Assembly (NCBI GenBank): GCA_029449245.1
Contig: JANATF010000006.1
Location: forward strand, 558,001 to 622,000
From: Mortierella alpina
Lineage: Eukaryota > Mortierellomycota > Mortierellomycetes > Mortierellales > Mortierellaceae
DNA: 64,000 nucleotides
Direction: 5' to 3'
In this document: in pieces, positions 1 through 11,900 of the stretch
How the letters are laid out: every line of letters starts with the position of its first letter
Position numbering within the stretch: the stretch's first letter is position 1
Made by a program: the position numbers and the translations under genes
The notes under the pieces: model-generated
What the model saw: only the letters and a program-made list of their open reading frames with translations
Database searches by the model: none
Told to the model about the DNA's origin: nothing

Positions 1-1772
1 AGACCTCGAGTCCAACTATCCGTGCTGGAGTGGGAGGGGTGGTATTGATGGTCAAGCTGTTCTTTTGTCCTCCGCCAACGCTGCTGAATCGTTTCACAGG
101 CTTGGGAATGGAAACCGTGCAAGGTTGATTGGTGGTGGATTTGTCGATCAAGATCGAGGTTGCGCAAAGACCTGAGCCAATGAAAACGTTGCTTGGAAGC
201 GACAGGTCCTCCAAAGGCTTTGTCTAATGTGCAATGGATAGATAACAAAAAAATCGCTAAGTCCCCCGTTGTCCTGTCTGAAAGTAATGCGCTGAGTAGT
301 CCCGTTCTTATCGCTACCTGAAAAAGTGTCGATGTGCTCTGATCGACATAAGAGGGTGATGAATCTTCCGAAGGAAGCACTATCGTTCCAATGGTTTCAC
401 GAATCCAAAGGTACTGCGCCCATTCAGACTACACATACAAGTTGAGACAGTGTTAGTTGCAACCGAATCGGTCTTGAATATCAGATATCAGTCCTTTCTT
501 GAGTACAGGTCTCCCTATGGTCCCTGAAGAATACAAGAGATGATGGCAGAAGTGACCGAGAAATCTGTGGCGATGAACGCTACTCACCAGCTTCTGTTGT
601 ACGGATTGTACGACCATCTGATGGGAATTGGGCACGATGTCCTCTTCAAGCAAGACCAATATTGATTTGAAAGGACTTTGTTGAGCAATCCGGCAGGCCG
701 ACTTTAGAGCCTATGAGAAAAGTGCATAAAGATTTGCAGGTGTTACATGCTGCTCGGGCACCCATTTACGTCAAACCGAGACTTTTACCGTGGATCAGAT
801 AGCACCTCGCGCACCGCTTACCTCACGTCCACCTAACGCAGCGAAGAGCAAGAAACAAGCGAATGATGAGTTGCCGAGCGATGAGGGGCAACCATCCAAC
901 ATGTGATACTTGTGAGAAAAAAAAATGGAAAAACACTCACATCCAACGATAACTTGGTTCCATATCCGAACGTCAGCGTGGGTCTTGAGCTCCTCGAGTC
1001 TTTCCTTGGAGATCACTGTAAGCGGAGAAGCCAGCGCGCGTGCAGATGGAATTGAATCCTGATCATCCTGCGTGCCCTCGAACTCTTTTCCTGTCGAATC
1101 CAGATGATGCTTGTCACTTGTGTCGGGGCGCAGTTGCTGAGTGTGCGATTGAGAAGCTTTCAAAGTGGAGGGTGCCGACTGTTGTCGCGACAGTTGTTGT
1201 TGTGGTTGTTGCTGTTGTTGCTGCTGCGGTTGCTTACGGGCATCCCGACTCTCTGTACATGGGTTCAACTGTGAAATGAAAAAGGGCCGGGACCTATTCG
1301 TCTCCTTGGTTTGTCGGTTGGACCCAGGGACGGGGACTCCAAGACTTTGTATTTGAAGACATCTCGGCAGCAAGACCGCAGATGGATCTTTGTTTTGTTG
1401 ACTGGCAGATGCAGGCAGTGGCTGCTTCTGCAGAGCGTAGTTGCGGTAGAGGTATAGGGTGATGAGAGAGAACAGGACGATGCTCGAGACACTTGAAGCG
1501 ACAGACGAGGACCAGCCAGCATCAGCAGATAGCGCCCAAAGGGCGGAGGAGGAGAGGACGATCATGGGCAGGATAGTGATGTGGTCAAATGAAGGTTGGT
1601 TTCGACTCGTTCTGGGGTGTATGATGGGCGAGATATGCGAAGGCAGTAAGGAAGAAGAGAGCAAGAGGATGCAAAGGGCAGAGGCGGAGGCGAGCAGGGC
1701 GTGTGCTACATACAGGAAACAGAGATGCACGGAGGCAGGGAACATCCAATAATGCCCGTCTTGCCCAGGCAT
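1..1772 (-). CDS. Unrecognised multi-pass membrane protein (3' end beyond window)
   Basis: I do not recognise the family. Exons read 1772-941, 832-822, 710-588, 428-318 and 223 to the left edge, joined in phase by GT..AG introns. The N-terminal 130 residues hold three hydrophobic stretches (about residues 10-37, 62-80 and 85-105). A polar Q-rich linker follows (QQQQQQQQPQQQ), then a more conserved-looking soluble part containing RLEELKTHADVRIWNQVI, ALKSACRIAQQ and SEWAQYLWIRE. The start ATG at 1772 precedes MPGQDGHYWMF; the frame stays open upstream to 1922, so a longer N-terminus is possible. The second exon is only 11 bases (GTGGACGTGAG), and the 108-base intron before it is a multiple of three without a stop, so retention would also keep the frame. 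A nuclear-envelope TMEM209-like protein was considered, but the similarity is too weak to name it. Confidence 0.6.
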
Positions 1773-2655
1773 GCCTGCCGCAGACACGACAAGCGTGGGA
1801 GGGTGCGGCGAGAACAAGGAGACCCGGCAGTGGGCACAGGTCGAGTGGGGCCACGGGTGGAACGATGTAACCAGCAGGGCCGGCTCTTGTTGTCTGCGCA
1901 GAACACAACGGCGTGCGTGCACTGGCCGCGAAAGGATGCACGTGCGAGCTTGCAGCCGAGGAGCAAGGTGGCAGGGAGCCCAAGAGCAGGAGCAGGAGTC
2001 AGAGGCAGCAGCAGCGAGCAGGAGCCAGCCAGAGGAAAACGGGACAATCAGCCCTGGTGGACCAGGGATGGAATGGCGGCAGGCGGGTCGGATTCGGCCA
2101 CAGAGGACAGATAGAGAAAGAGAAGCTGCTCAATCGGGCCTGTCGAGAGCCGCGGATGGGGCGGGCGGCGAGGATCCAGGCGCGGGGTACTGGCGAGGTG
2201 TGGATGGGGCGAGGACGGGGGGGGATCGAGGTGGGCAGACAGGCAGGCAGGGAGGGATTGGGCGCAAGGATGGAACGGATTGCAATCAGGGCTGGCTGCA
2301 AGACGGGCTGCAAAGACTGGTGGTTTGTAAACAAGGAGCAGCGAGGCAGAGACCTCGACACCAAGCGAAACAAATAGTGGTCTGGATAGATTGATTGATA
2401 GATAGATAGGTGGGCCACGACTTTGCCGCACCACCAAACTTGCCATAAACCACCCTCTGCCATCGCACACAGACACACCTGCAGCCACATCCACATCCAC
2501 AGATACAGACACAGACACAGACACCGCGTTACCCCACTTGCACACATCACCGCCAACCACACTCTCCCTTCGCAGAAAAAGTTTTCTTCTTGCCATGATC
2601 TTTAGGTAAACTGAACCGCGGCCGCAAACAGTCACCGCGGGTCTCAGGGCTCTTT
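1773..2655. other. Intergenic: 5' side of the membrane-protein gene, 3' side of the kinase gene
   Basis: No gene is supported here. Open frames on both strands are compositionally biased shadows. The stretch holds short tandem repeats (gatagatagata near 2396 and a CAGACA-type run near 2500-2524), likely promoter or 5' UTR of the leftward gene and 3' UTR of the kinase gene. Confidence 0.5.
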
Positions 2656-5455
2656 TTATCCCACCGGCAGAGCCGTGTGTCGAAACGTAAACCCCACAAA
2701 CGCACCGCGCCACGGGTCCTGCACCCGCAGCAGACTCGGCAGCGACCCATTGCTCGGTCCACCGCCCTGCTCTGCAAACAAGCCCCCGCGTCCTTCCTCA
2801 GACATCCGCAGCCATCGCATGTCCATCTCCCCCGACGCCCCTGCTGCTTCCTCTGCTTCCTCTGCATCCTGTAGATCAGCATCACGCAGCATCACATCCT
2901 TGTATCCGGCCATGTCCTCCGGATTCGAAAAGTCGTCAAAGTAACTCGTATCCATAGGCGTCGATAGCACTGGCACAAACGAAGCTGGCTAGAAGTTGAA
3001 TAAAACACCAGAATTAATACCATTTAGATGCAAAGCGGGTGGTGACCTTTTGAGAGTGCGTGTTACCATCGATCGCAGGTCGGCCCAGTCCAATCCATGA
3101 AGCCACGGGTGGTCCTTTGCCTGCCTCAGCGTCGTATACCGCTCTCCTCTGTCAGCAATCAGTCTTTGAAGGGAAGGAGAGAAAGGTACGTCGATAGAGA
3201 GCAAAGCACTTGTTAAAATACATCATACACACATACCAAAAGAAAAATAAAAAACGAACCCCAGAAAAGCCATACCTTCTTATCAGATCCCACGCGTCGT
3301 CCGTCAGATTGAACTCCAGGTTCTCCTCAGTATCATACACAGGTCGGCTCAGAACTTTGCGCCAGTGCCACACATTCACACACGTCTGTCGCGTGTCATC
3401 CGCCTGGAACGGACTATACCCGCACAAGAACTCAAACAAAATACAGCCCAGAGACCAATAGTCAACTCCATAATCATATCCCTTGCTGGCTAAGATCTCC
3501 GGTGCCATATAGTCTGCAGACCCGACAATCGAGTACGCACGACGGATGCCTTCGTTCCTAAACTCTCTTGCCGTGTTCTCAATCACCTGTTGAGATTGCG
3601 GTTGCTGCTGCTGCTCCATGCTCATCTGATCTGCGACAGAAGCCATCCGGCTAGTAGAGCCTGTGTGGAGGTTCAGCAGACTGATGTTCGACAGTGGCAA
3701 CAGACTGGACGAAGACCCGCCTCGTAACAAGTTGGACGGTGACCGGTGCAGAATGCCGTTCAGGCTAGCAAAACTGCCCCCAGCCATGCCTAACCGTGGC
3801 CCGCCCTCCATCCCATGTTCGAGTCCACCTCCATGCTGCAGCGAGACCATAGACGACCCCCCGCGTCTAAGAACCGGCAGCATCGGCTCCATGCTATCCT
3901 TGACCTCCTTGAGCTTCGCCTTGAGAGCCTCAATACGACTCTCCGCCAACTGGCCCTTCGACAGCCCAAAGTCCGTCAACTTGAGATGACCCGTCCTATC
4001 AATCAAAAAGTTTTCGGGCTTGAGATCCCTATGGATATATCCTTGCTGGTGCAGTGCATCAATCGCCATCACCATCTCTGCAAAATACAACGCCGCGTCC
4101 CTCTCATGCAACACCCCGCGGGCCGTCAACATGGTCCGCACATCTCCACCAGGAACGAACTCCATCGCCAGATACACAAACTCGGGATCTTGGAACGAAT
4201 ACAAGAGCCCCACATGCCATTCTGATCGCGTGGCCGTGAGAACATCACGCTCCGTCATGATATGGTGCACCTCATCCTGTAAATGAAGCCGCTTCTTGGA
4301 CATGCGCTTCAACGCACATAGCTCGCTCGTGTCCGTCTTGCGTGCTAAAAACACTTCTCCAAACCCGCCTTGCCCGACCTGCGTCAAGATCTGGAACTGG
4401 ATAGCCTGTGTCCGAATCCGTCGCTGACGCAGTCGCGTCCGTTCTTCAGTACAATAGTCACTCCATGCTCGTTCCGACTCTTCATGCGAGCACTATTGTT
4501 TTTTTTTTTAATACAAAAAATGTGCGCCATAGTTGAGAACGCGTCGTTTGTTCATGTTTAAAAAGCTCACATGTCAAACCCATGGCACGATACTTACGTC
4601 GTTGCGTTGAATGCTGCTTTTGAACGTCCTCAACCTCTCTCTTCGGGCCTTGAGATATCCTAGGAGGTCAATATAATGGTCCAAAAAGTCTAACGCCATG
4701 CATTATCCATCAGTTTTGGACCTCACTTTTCCCGTGTCTGGAATAAAAGAAAGTCTCCAGAGGGCAAACTTACAAACATGAGCGCTTTGACACTTGCGAA
4801 GTGTGGATGGCGCCGGTGGGCGGAGTAATCTATCAAAGGACTCCTCTGCATCATCCAACGTGTCGCTCCTCATCTCCACACAAGCAACCAATCCTCCCGC
4901 CACCTCTGTATCTGACGTTTCATCAGCCAGGCGGATGCAGGAGTCAAACGCAATGGTGGCTGCTGTTGCGACCCGACCCTCGTAGATCTGATTGCTATGT
5001 AGTAATGGACGCTGCTGAGGATCGACGTGTTTCACAGCCGATGGATTATAAACTCTTGCAATATGATGGCCCCTCCTCCGTCCCATGTCCAAAGAATGAA
5101 CCTTTGTTGCCCGTTTGGACATCGCTATCCCTGAAGCGTTGGTCGTCAACGACGACATCGAATTTGGAAAGGCGATGGAAGCCGAGGCTGATCGGGTCCT
5201 GTTCCAAATCTCCCCAACGGACTGCTGACGTGCGTCTTGCATCTGATTCTCTGCAGTGGAAGATCTCTGCCTTGGCTGCAGCCCATGAAGCTGTAGGTGT
5301 GGCTGGTGGTTTGGAAGAAGCGTCGGGCGTTGGGACGTAGAACGCATCGCTTTTGGACGGACTGACAGTGGAGTGACGGATGTGGGATGGAGCTCAGCAA
5401 AGATTCTTTTGGAAGACTGCGATCGGGTAGGGTGTGCTCTATCCGAAGGTGCCAT
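2656..5455 (-). CDS. Dbf2/Sid2-type NDR family protein kinase
   Basis: This is an AGC kinase of the NDR/LATS class, the Mob1-activated effector of the mitotic exit/septation network in fungi (known for the family). Exons 5455-4774, 4689-4598, 4492-3276, 3163-3067 and 2988-2656 give 806 aa. Visible marks: N-terminal Mob-binding region with YFLDHYIDLLGYLKARRER at the exon 1/2 junction; glycine loop GQGGFGEV (about 298); ATP lysine in CALKRM; catalytic HRDLKPEN; DFGLSKG (about 432); SIVGSADYMAPE (about 579); C-terminal YFDDFSNPEDM; and hydrophobic motif FVGFTFRH with the likely regulatory Thr. Between DFGLSKG and SIVGS lies an insert of about 140 residues, Gly/Ser-rich with a short Q run, longer than the 30-60 residues I expect in this family. 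The first 200 residues look disordered. The start is the first ATG after an upstream in-frame ATG at 5512; either is possible. Confidence 0.93.
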
Positions 5456-5907
5456 GATGCTGTTGGTCGTTGAGAGCTTGCAAGGAAGCGAGGTTAGGGC
5501 AAGTGGTGCCAAAGTGTGTTAGCAGCCTTCGCGACAGGCTGAGAAAAGGCTGTTCAGCAAAAGCAGGAAAGAAGAGTGAGAAGAAAAGGTCGCTAGCGCA
5601 GGAGAACACAAATGCGCTGCAGACACCCCCCGGGCAAGCCGAAACAGACATCATGACGAGTGCCTGAAACGGCCCACATCGGAGGGCATTGGTCGGCAAT
5701 CTAGGACATATTGGACAACGGAATCGCGCGCGGCCAGCCTATGGTAGATTGTCCATTCATTTGGATTTGGTTTATTCGTCTGGATCGGTTGCAAAGGAGC
5801 ACGCGTGGATGATAGGATAGCATCTTCCCAATTGCCCCAAGCCCATCACTCTATGTGATCGCTGTCCCTCCCTCCTGCCCGCCCCTCCATCCTCCTTGCA
5901 TGATCCC
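5456..5907. other. Intergenic between kinase gene and TPR gene
   Basis: About 450 bases between two leftward genes. It should hold the kinase promoter and 5' UTR and the TPR 3' UTR. I see no coding signal or RNA gene; small open frames overlap in several phases and lack splice support. Confidence 0.5.
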
Positions 5908-8900
5908 TCACACTGCAGCCTCAGTGTCTGCAGTGTCCTCGTCGTGCTCAGCCTGTACATCGAGCTCAGGCTCCAGATCGCCTTCCTCCACATCACCCTG
6001 TACATCCTCGTCATCATCGCCCGTGAGTTCTGTCGCTCCTGGCGTGCCATATGTCGCATCGACTCCGTCCTCCAGCTCGTCCTCCAGTGAATGATCCAAT
6101 CCCAAGCCTTGTGAGGCCTCAGGCTGCTGCTGCTCTGGTTGGTCTGGCTGATCTGCCTGTTCTAATTGATCTGGCTGCTCCTGATGCTCGGACTGTTCCT
6201 GCTGTTGCTGTTGTTCCTGTTGTTCATTCTGTTCATGCTGTTCATGCTGCTCCTGCTGCTCCTGCTGCTCTTGCTGCTCAACATCCTCGTCTAACAACTT
6301 GGCCTCGCTTGCATCCGTCTGATCGTCCTGATCATGCATTGCCTCATCCTCCATCTCGCCCTCCTCGAGCTCCGCTGAGATCTGAAGTGACGACTCAGCG
6401 CCGCTCTCCTCAGGTACTTCTGTGACCTCAGTGACAATGACATGACTGGTTGGGCGCATTTTCTTAGCGGGGGGCACATCCTCGTCCTCCTTCGATGATG
6501 CAGGTGTTGCTTCAGGTGTAGATACACCCTCTGCCAGGTCACCTTCATCAATGTCCATTGGATTGGGTGTTGAAACAATCGTGATGCTCTCCTGTACAGT
6601 CTGTGATGCATCCAGCCGGCGCTTCTGGCCATGTGGAACCCAGGTCTTTGTCGCATTGTCTGTTGGTGGCGAGACAGGTGCCGAGGAGGTTTCTGCCGTC
6701 GAATCGACGGTCATAACTGTGTCCGTGGGCGGTGATGCCGGCAGTGCCTCAGTCGTGTCAGAGATGGTTGTCACAAGCTTCCGCTGGAGAGTGATCGTCT
6801 GAGGCTTCGTTGCTGGAACACCTTCCAATGTGTTGTCCACAACAGGAAGGGGTCGCTGACGCTTGATGCTAATCGGAGCGGTTCTGGTTTCTGGAGCTGA
6901 TGTGGTGCCAACCACAGTCGGTCGCATTGAGGGACTACCATTTCCAGGTGTTGCCTCTGTTGATGCTACTGCTAAGGATGTACCTGCTGGCTGCTCGATA
7001 TTAGCTGCCAGATCACTTTCTTTGCGTCGTCGAAGCAACAGCCGCGATGACTGGCCCGCTGCTGATGCTGCTGATGCTGCAGTCGAAGGAGTCGAGCCTG
7101 CAGTTAATGCCGGGGTTGGAGCCGGGGTTGGAGCCGGGGTTGCTGTGACGGTCGCGACTGGTTCGGGCGTCAAAGCAGGGACAGGGGCAACGGTAGTGGG
7201 AGGAGGCCGCGGGCTTGAGGTCGCGGCTGTAGGCTGTGAAGTGGCGGTCAAGGCTGCAGTGGTGGCTGCGAAGCGAGTCGCGGGAGGCGGTCTTAGACGT
7301 GACTGGCCCGGCTCATGGGTCGGCTGAGCTGGTGGTGTCATGGTCGCTGTGCCAGGACGAGGGGGTAGGCCGCCAACATTGCGAGCTGCGGCGGCAGTTG
7401 TGCCGGGAGCCATGGCTCCAAGGCCAGGCCGGTTGACACGGACTGGGTGGGTGGGTCGAGCGGGAGTCGCCTCCGCAACGGCAGCTGCTTTTGGCGTGAA
7501 TGCTGGGGCTGCTGATGACAGGGTGCCAGTGGGGACTGCAGGCCTGGTCGCGGGCTCACCTACGCCGTTGGATTCGCTGCTGGCTAAGCGGCCCTTGAGA
7601 TTCTGGATCTCTTTCTCCAGCACGTCGACCTTCAGCTTGTGGCGGAATCCAAGCGCTTGCTCCGAAGCCTTGAGGGCGGCGTCGTGCTTTTCCGTCAGCT
7701 CTACCTGCACCTTCTGAACAGCGGCCTGCATCTCTGTCTCCTTCTCCTTCATTGCAGCCGCGACAGCAGCTTGTGTATCCGTAGCAGCAGCGCCGCTCTC
7801 ACCCACGTTCCTCAGCTTCTCCTCGGAGTCCTTCTATTAATTGCAGAAGTGGCAAGATAGGTCAGTATGATATACCAGACGTATGATACATAACAAGCAG
7901 GATCACGGTGGAAATGGGTCACGTACGACGCGGATAACTAGCCTCTTGTTGCGAGCGATACTGTCGTTCAGTTTGACCTGGAAACGCAAAAAGAGAGGAT
8001 CAGTACCCGTTTTCAACACATAATGACAATCCTTCACAATAGTCGAGTTCACACCCTTACCTTGAGCTGCTCAAAAGTCTCCGAGAGTGCCTTGTGGTCA
8101 GCCTCAAGCTTCTCCTTTTCCTTCACAGCACTGTCGAGAAGTCGCTGGACGTGCTCCTTCTCGTTCGACATCTTTCCGGCATCCTCTGTGCTCTTCTCCA
8201 GATCAGCCAGACGCTTCTTTGCTGCATCGCTCTCCTTCTGGACCACCTCCAACTTTGCGACCTCCTCCAATTGCCTCTTTCGCCATGCCTGAGCGTGGAG
8301 CGTTGCCTTGCTTAGCCTGAGCGTCAAGTCTTGGAGTCGCGCCTGGAGCGTTTCCTGCTCTGCCTTCAAACTTGCAATAGTCGTCTCGGATTCAGCTGTC
8401 TGGGCCTTGTATTTGTCAACAGCCTCCTGAAGCTCCTTGAACTCTGTGGGGTCAATGCGGTCATGTTTGTTCATAATCTCCGTCGTCCGAGTTCTCCAGC
8501 GATCCCGATCCTCAGCCACGTCCTTCAGTTCGCTTCTGCGACTCTCCAGCTCGGCCTTCATATCCCGGACCTCCGCATTCAAAGGATCCAACTTCCTCTG
8601 GAGTTCACGCTCGCTTTCCTCCAATTCGATCACCCGCTTCTGCAACTTCTCATTCTCGGCTCGCAGCATCGTGTTGCTTTCACGAAGAAGATTCAATTGA
8701 CCAATCTTCTCCAGAAGCTGCTCATGTTGCTGTTTGGAGACCATGACATCCTGATGCTTATTGCGCTCCTCGACCAGCAACGCTTGCGCCTTCTCCAGAG
8801 ATTTGTTGGCCTGTTCAAGCTGCTGTTTCAAACGGCGAGATTCTTGCAAGTTCAGCTCATGTTGGCAGACCACAATATCCTTTTCGTTGCGGACATATCG

Positions 8901-11900
8901 AATGACATCATGGAGCTCAGCCAGCTGGCGCTCCAACGATCCTTTAGCGGCACCCTCGGCACTCTCAGCCGATTCACCATCTGCGGATGCGGGCAGAGGA
9001 ATGGGGGCGTTCATTCGCTGCTGAATGGTGAGCGCCTGAGAGCTCACATCCTCCAAGTGGCGGTGAAGCTTGTCGTTTTGATCCTTGAGCTCCGCGCAGC
9101 GCTTCTCCACCTCTGACAAATTCTTCTGTAGGACAGTCTTTTGGCTGTCCCAAGACAGCTCGGCTGATTGAAGGTTCGAAATAGCAGTCTCTGACGCGGC
9201 TCGGAACTTCTCGAGATCGGCCGTCTGTGCGATGTGGTCGTCCTTAAGTTTAGACAGAGTTTCCATGTCACGCGCGTGGTTCAAGAGCTCCCGTTGGTAG
9301 TTATCGTGGGCCTCCTGAGCAGCAGCAGCCTGCAGGACGAGATCCTGGCGGTACTTGGCTTCCATCTCGTTCATGCGATCCTCGACCCTTTGAAGTACAC
9401 CAAGTTTTGCCTCCAGATCCTCCTTTTGCTTCCGCCAAGCGGTCCGCTCCTCGTCAAGCTCGGTTTGGGACTTGATAAGCTCAGCGGTCAAGCTTTGAGA
9501 ATGTTCCTCCACGCTGGCGAGCTTTGTCTCTAGGGTTGAGATAGTCTTGGACTTGCTCTCAATCTCCTCGTCGTGCGACTTTTTAAACTGGTCGAATGTG
9601 GCAGTCATTTCGGCAAGACGATCCTCATTCGTCTGGCTGATGGCCTGGAATTGGGCCAAGTGTTCACGGCCGGCATCCGCTTCTGCTTGAAGACGAGCAA
9701 GATCGCCACGAAGTTGAGACACCTGCGCCTGCAACTGCTCCTCGCGTGTGGCTCCGGTTGGCTGCGATCCTGCGGGACTCTGCTGGTAGATGGCCAACTG
9801 CTCCTCGCGGCTCTTGATCTGCTTGCTCAGATCGGCGACCTTGGCATTGGTGTGCTCTAATGACGTCTTGGCCTCAATCAAAGATTCCCGCGAGCTTTGG
9901 TATTCAGCGGTGAGCGCGTTGATCTTGTCCTGCCACTCCTTGGCCTCGATCTCGCGGCGGTCACGCATGCGCTTGCTAGTCTCCACTTCTTCCTTCAGCT
10001 TCTCCTTAAGCGTCTCAACCTCCTGCTCCTTGCTGGCGATAGAACTTTCCAGGCGGCGCTTCGTTTGAGTGCTACCGCGCTCGAGTTCATTCGCCATGTT
10101 CTGGACCGTCTGTAACAGGTCATTGAGATGTCCCTTCTCCTTGGCGAGGGCCTCGTTATCCTCCAGCAGCCTTGTCTCAAAAGACTTCCATGCCGTCTTC
10201 TCAGCTTTGAGATTGCCGATCTCCGCCTTGAGTCGAGCTAGAGCATCACGCTCTGTGTGAAGATCTGACGATAACTTCTGGTTGGAGATCTCATGCCGGG
10301 TTGCTGTATCCTGCAAGAATGTACATCTCTTCCTGAGTTCAGTCATCTCAAATGAAAGGTGGGTGTTGTTGTCCGACAGCAACTTATAGCGTTCATTCGC
10401 GACCTCGATCTGGGACTTTGCGCGCCCGAGTTGAATACGGTACTCCGAATTCTCGCCCTGTGTCTGCTGCAACTGATCCTTCAGCACCCGGTTGTCGACG
10501 CTTGTCTCGGTGCGGTATGCCTCGAAAGACTTTTGAAGTTCAGCCAAGAGTTTAGCATACTCTAGAGCCTCACTGTCATGCGACCTCTCACCGCCTGACT
10601 GAGCCTGATCTGGCATTGGCGAGGCAAGCTTCGTGGGTTGAGATGTAACTGGGATGTTTGTCGTCTTGATAATCCTGCTGAGAATTTCGAGTTCAGACTT
10701 GTAGGTCGCGATCTGCAAATTCTGGCGTTCCAGCTGCTCCTGCAGACTCTCGATGGTCTGTGTGGCCTCCTCAATAGCATCCTGCTCATCCTTTCTCCTG
10801 GCTTGAGCCTGGGAACCTTCAGCCTCCTCGCGGTCTCGAGTTAGATTACGGGCAACTTCGCGAAGCTGTTTGTTTTGCTGCTGCAATTCTTGGATATTGG
10901 AGAACAGAACAAGATGCTCGTCAATGACCTTCTCGGCGTCTGTTGAAGGCCCTGTGCTAGTGCTGAGTGTCGAGGCAGGTGCGAGAGACTGAGGTGCATT
11001 AGGAGCCTTGAGTCTCCAGAGTAGGTTCTGGACCTGCCGATCAAGATCCTGGTTCTCTTTATGCAGCAGATCCCGTTCCCTAACCACTCCATCCAGTTGA
11101 GCCAGAGCTTTGCGGGCGTCCATCGATATCTGTTCTTTCTCCCTGCTAGCGGCTTCCAGTTGGGCAGAAAGCTCATTCGCATGCCCTTGCAGGCGCTGGT
11201 ATTCTAGCTGCTGCTCACGAATCAAGGGTGCCTGAGAATGCAATTAAAAAATTGATGTTAGTGTGATGTGATATGTGCTGCTGAAATGTGCTGCACGGTG
11301 GCGACCATGTCAAATACTTACGCCATCGGACAATTCCTTGACAATTTCATTCATTGATTCTTGCAGCTGACTATTATCCGACTTGAGCTGAATATATTCT
11401 GCTTGCAGATCCATGTAGCGAGTATACTAAGAGTAAGAGCAACGGTTTGTTGAAAACCAATTTAGATAACACTCCGCTTCCTTAGAATTCATAAAAGAGA
11501 TCAAGTTCCCTGAGACTTACAACTTGAGTGAGCGACATTCCTGATTTCTGCAGACGGCCTGCGATCGCAGCTGTAGGGGACAGCATGCCCATCTGACAGA
11601 TTAATGCGATATGATATTAGCACGCTGTGGAGATCGGTAAGCACATGAAATAACGCAGATCAACATACCTGTCCAAAATCAAGCCCAGGAGCACCAGAGG
11701 GGTCCAGTAAGCCAGCCTTGCCGAGAAGTTCATCAGTGCGCTTTCGCTCCTCCTTCAACTGTTCGATCTGCATTTTCGATTTCTCTAGATTGATCTGCAG
11801 CTCGCCTTTCTCCTCCGATAATCTGTTGACAGTCTCCTGATACTCGAACTCCTTGTTTGATAGACCGCGCTGCATGTCTTCGAGCGTTTCTATATGTACG

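Noticed and set aside
2048-2713. Long minus-strand open frame of about 220 codons
   Set aside because: It overlaps the well-supported C-terminus of the kinase in another frame and its content (runs of VSVSVSVDVDV from a CAGACA repeat) is a repeat translation.
6863-7327. Plus-strand frame with Val/Gly/Ala repeats
   Set aside because: Antisense of the Pro/Thr/Ala tract in the TPR tail; no independent signals.
8331-9116. Plus-strand open frame of 261 codons rich in Leu
   Set aside because: It lies antisense to the TPR coiled coil, where E/K/Q-rich codons read backwards as Leu, Phe and Ser. It is a shadow, not a transporter.
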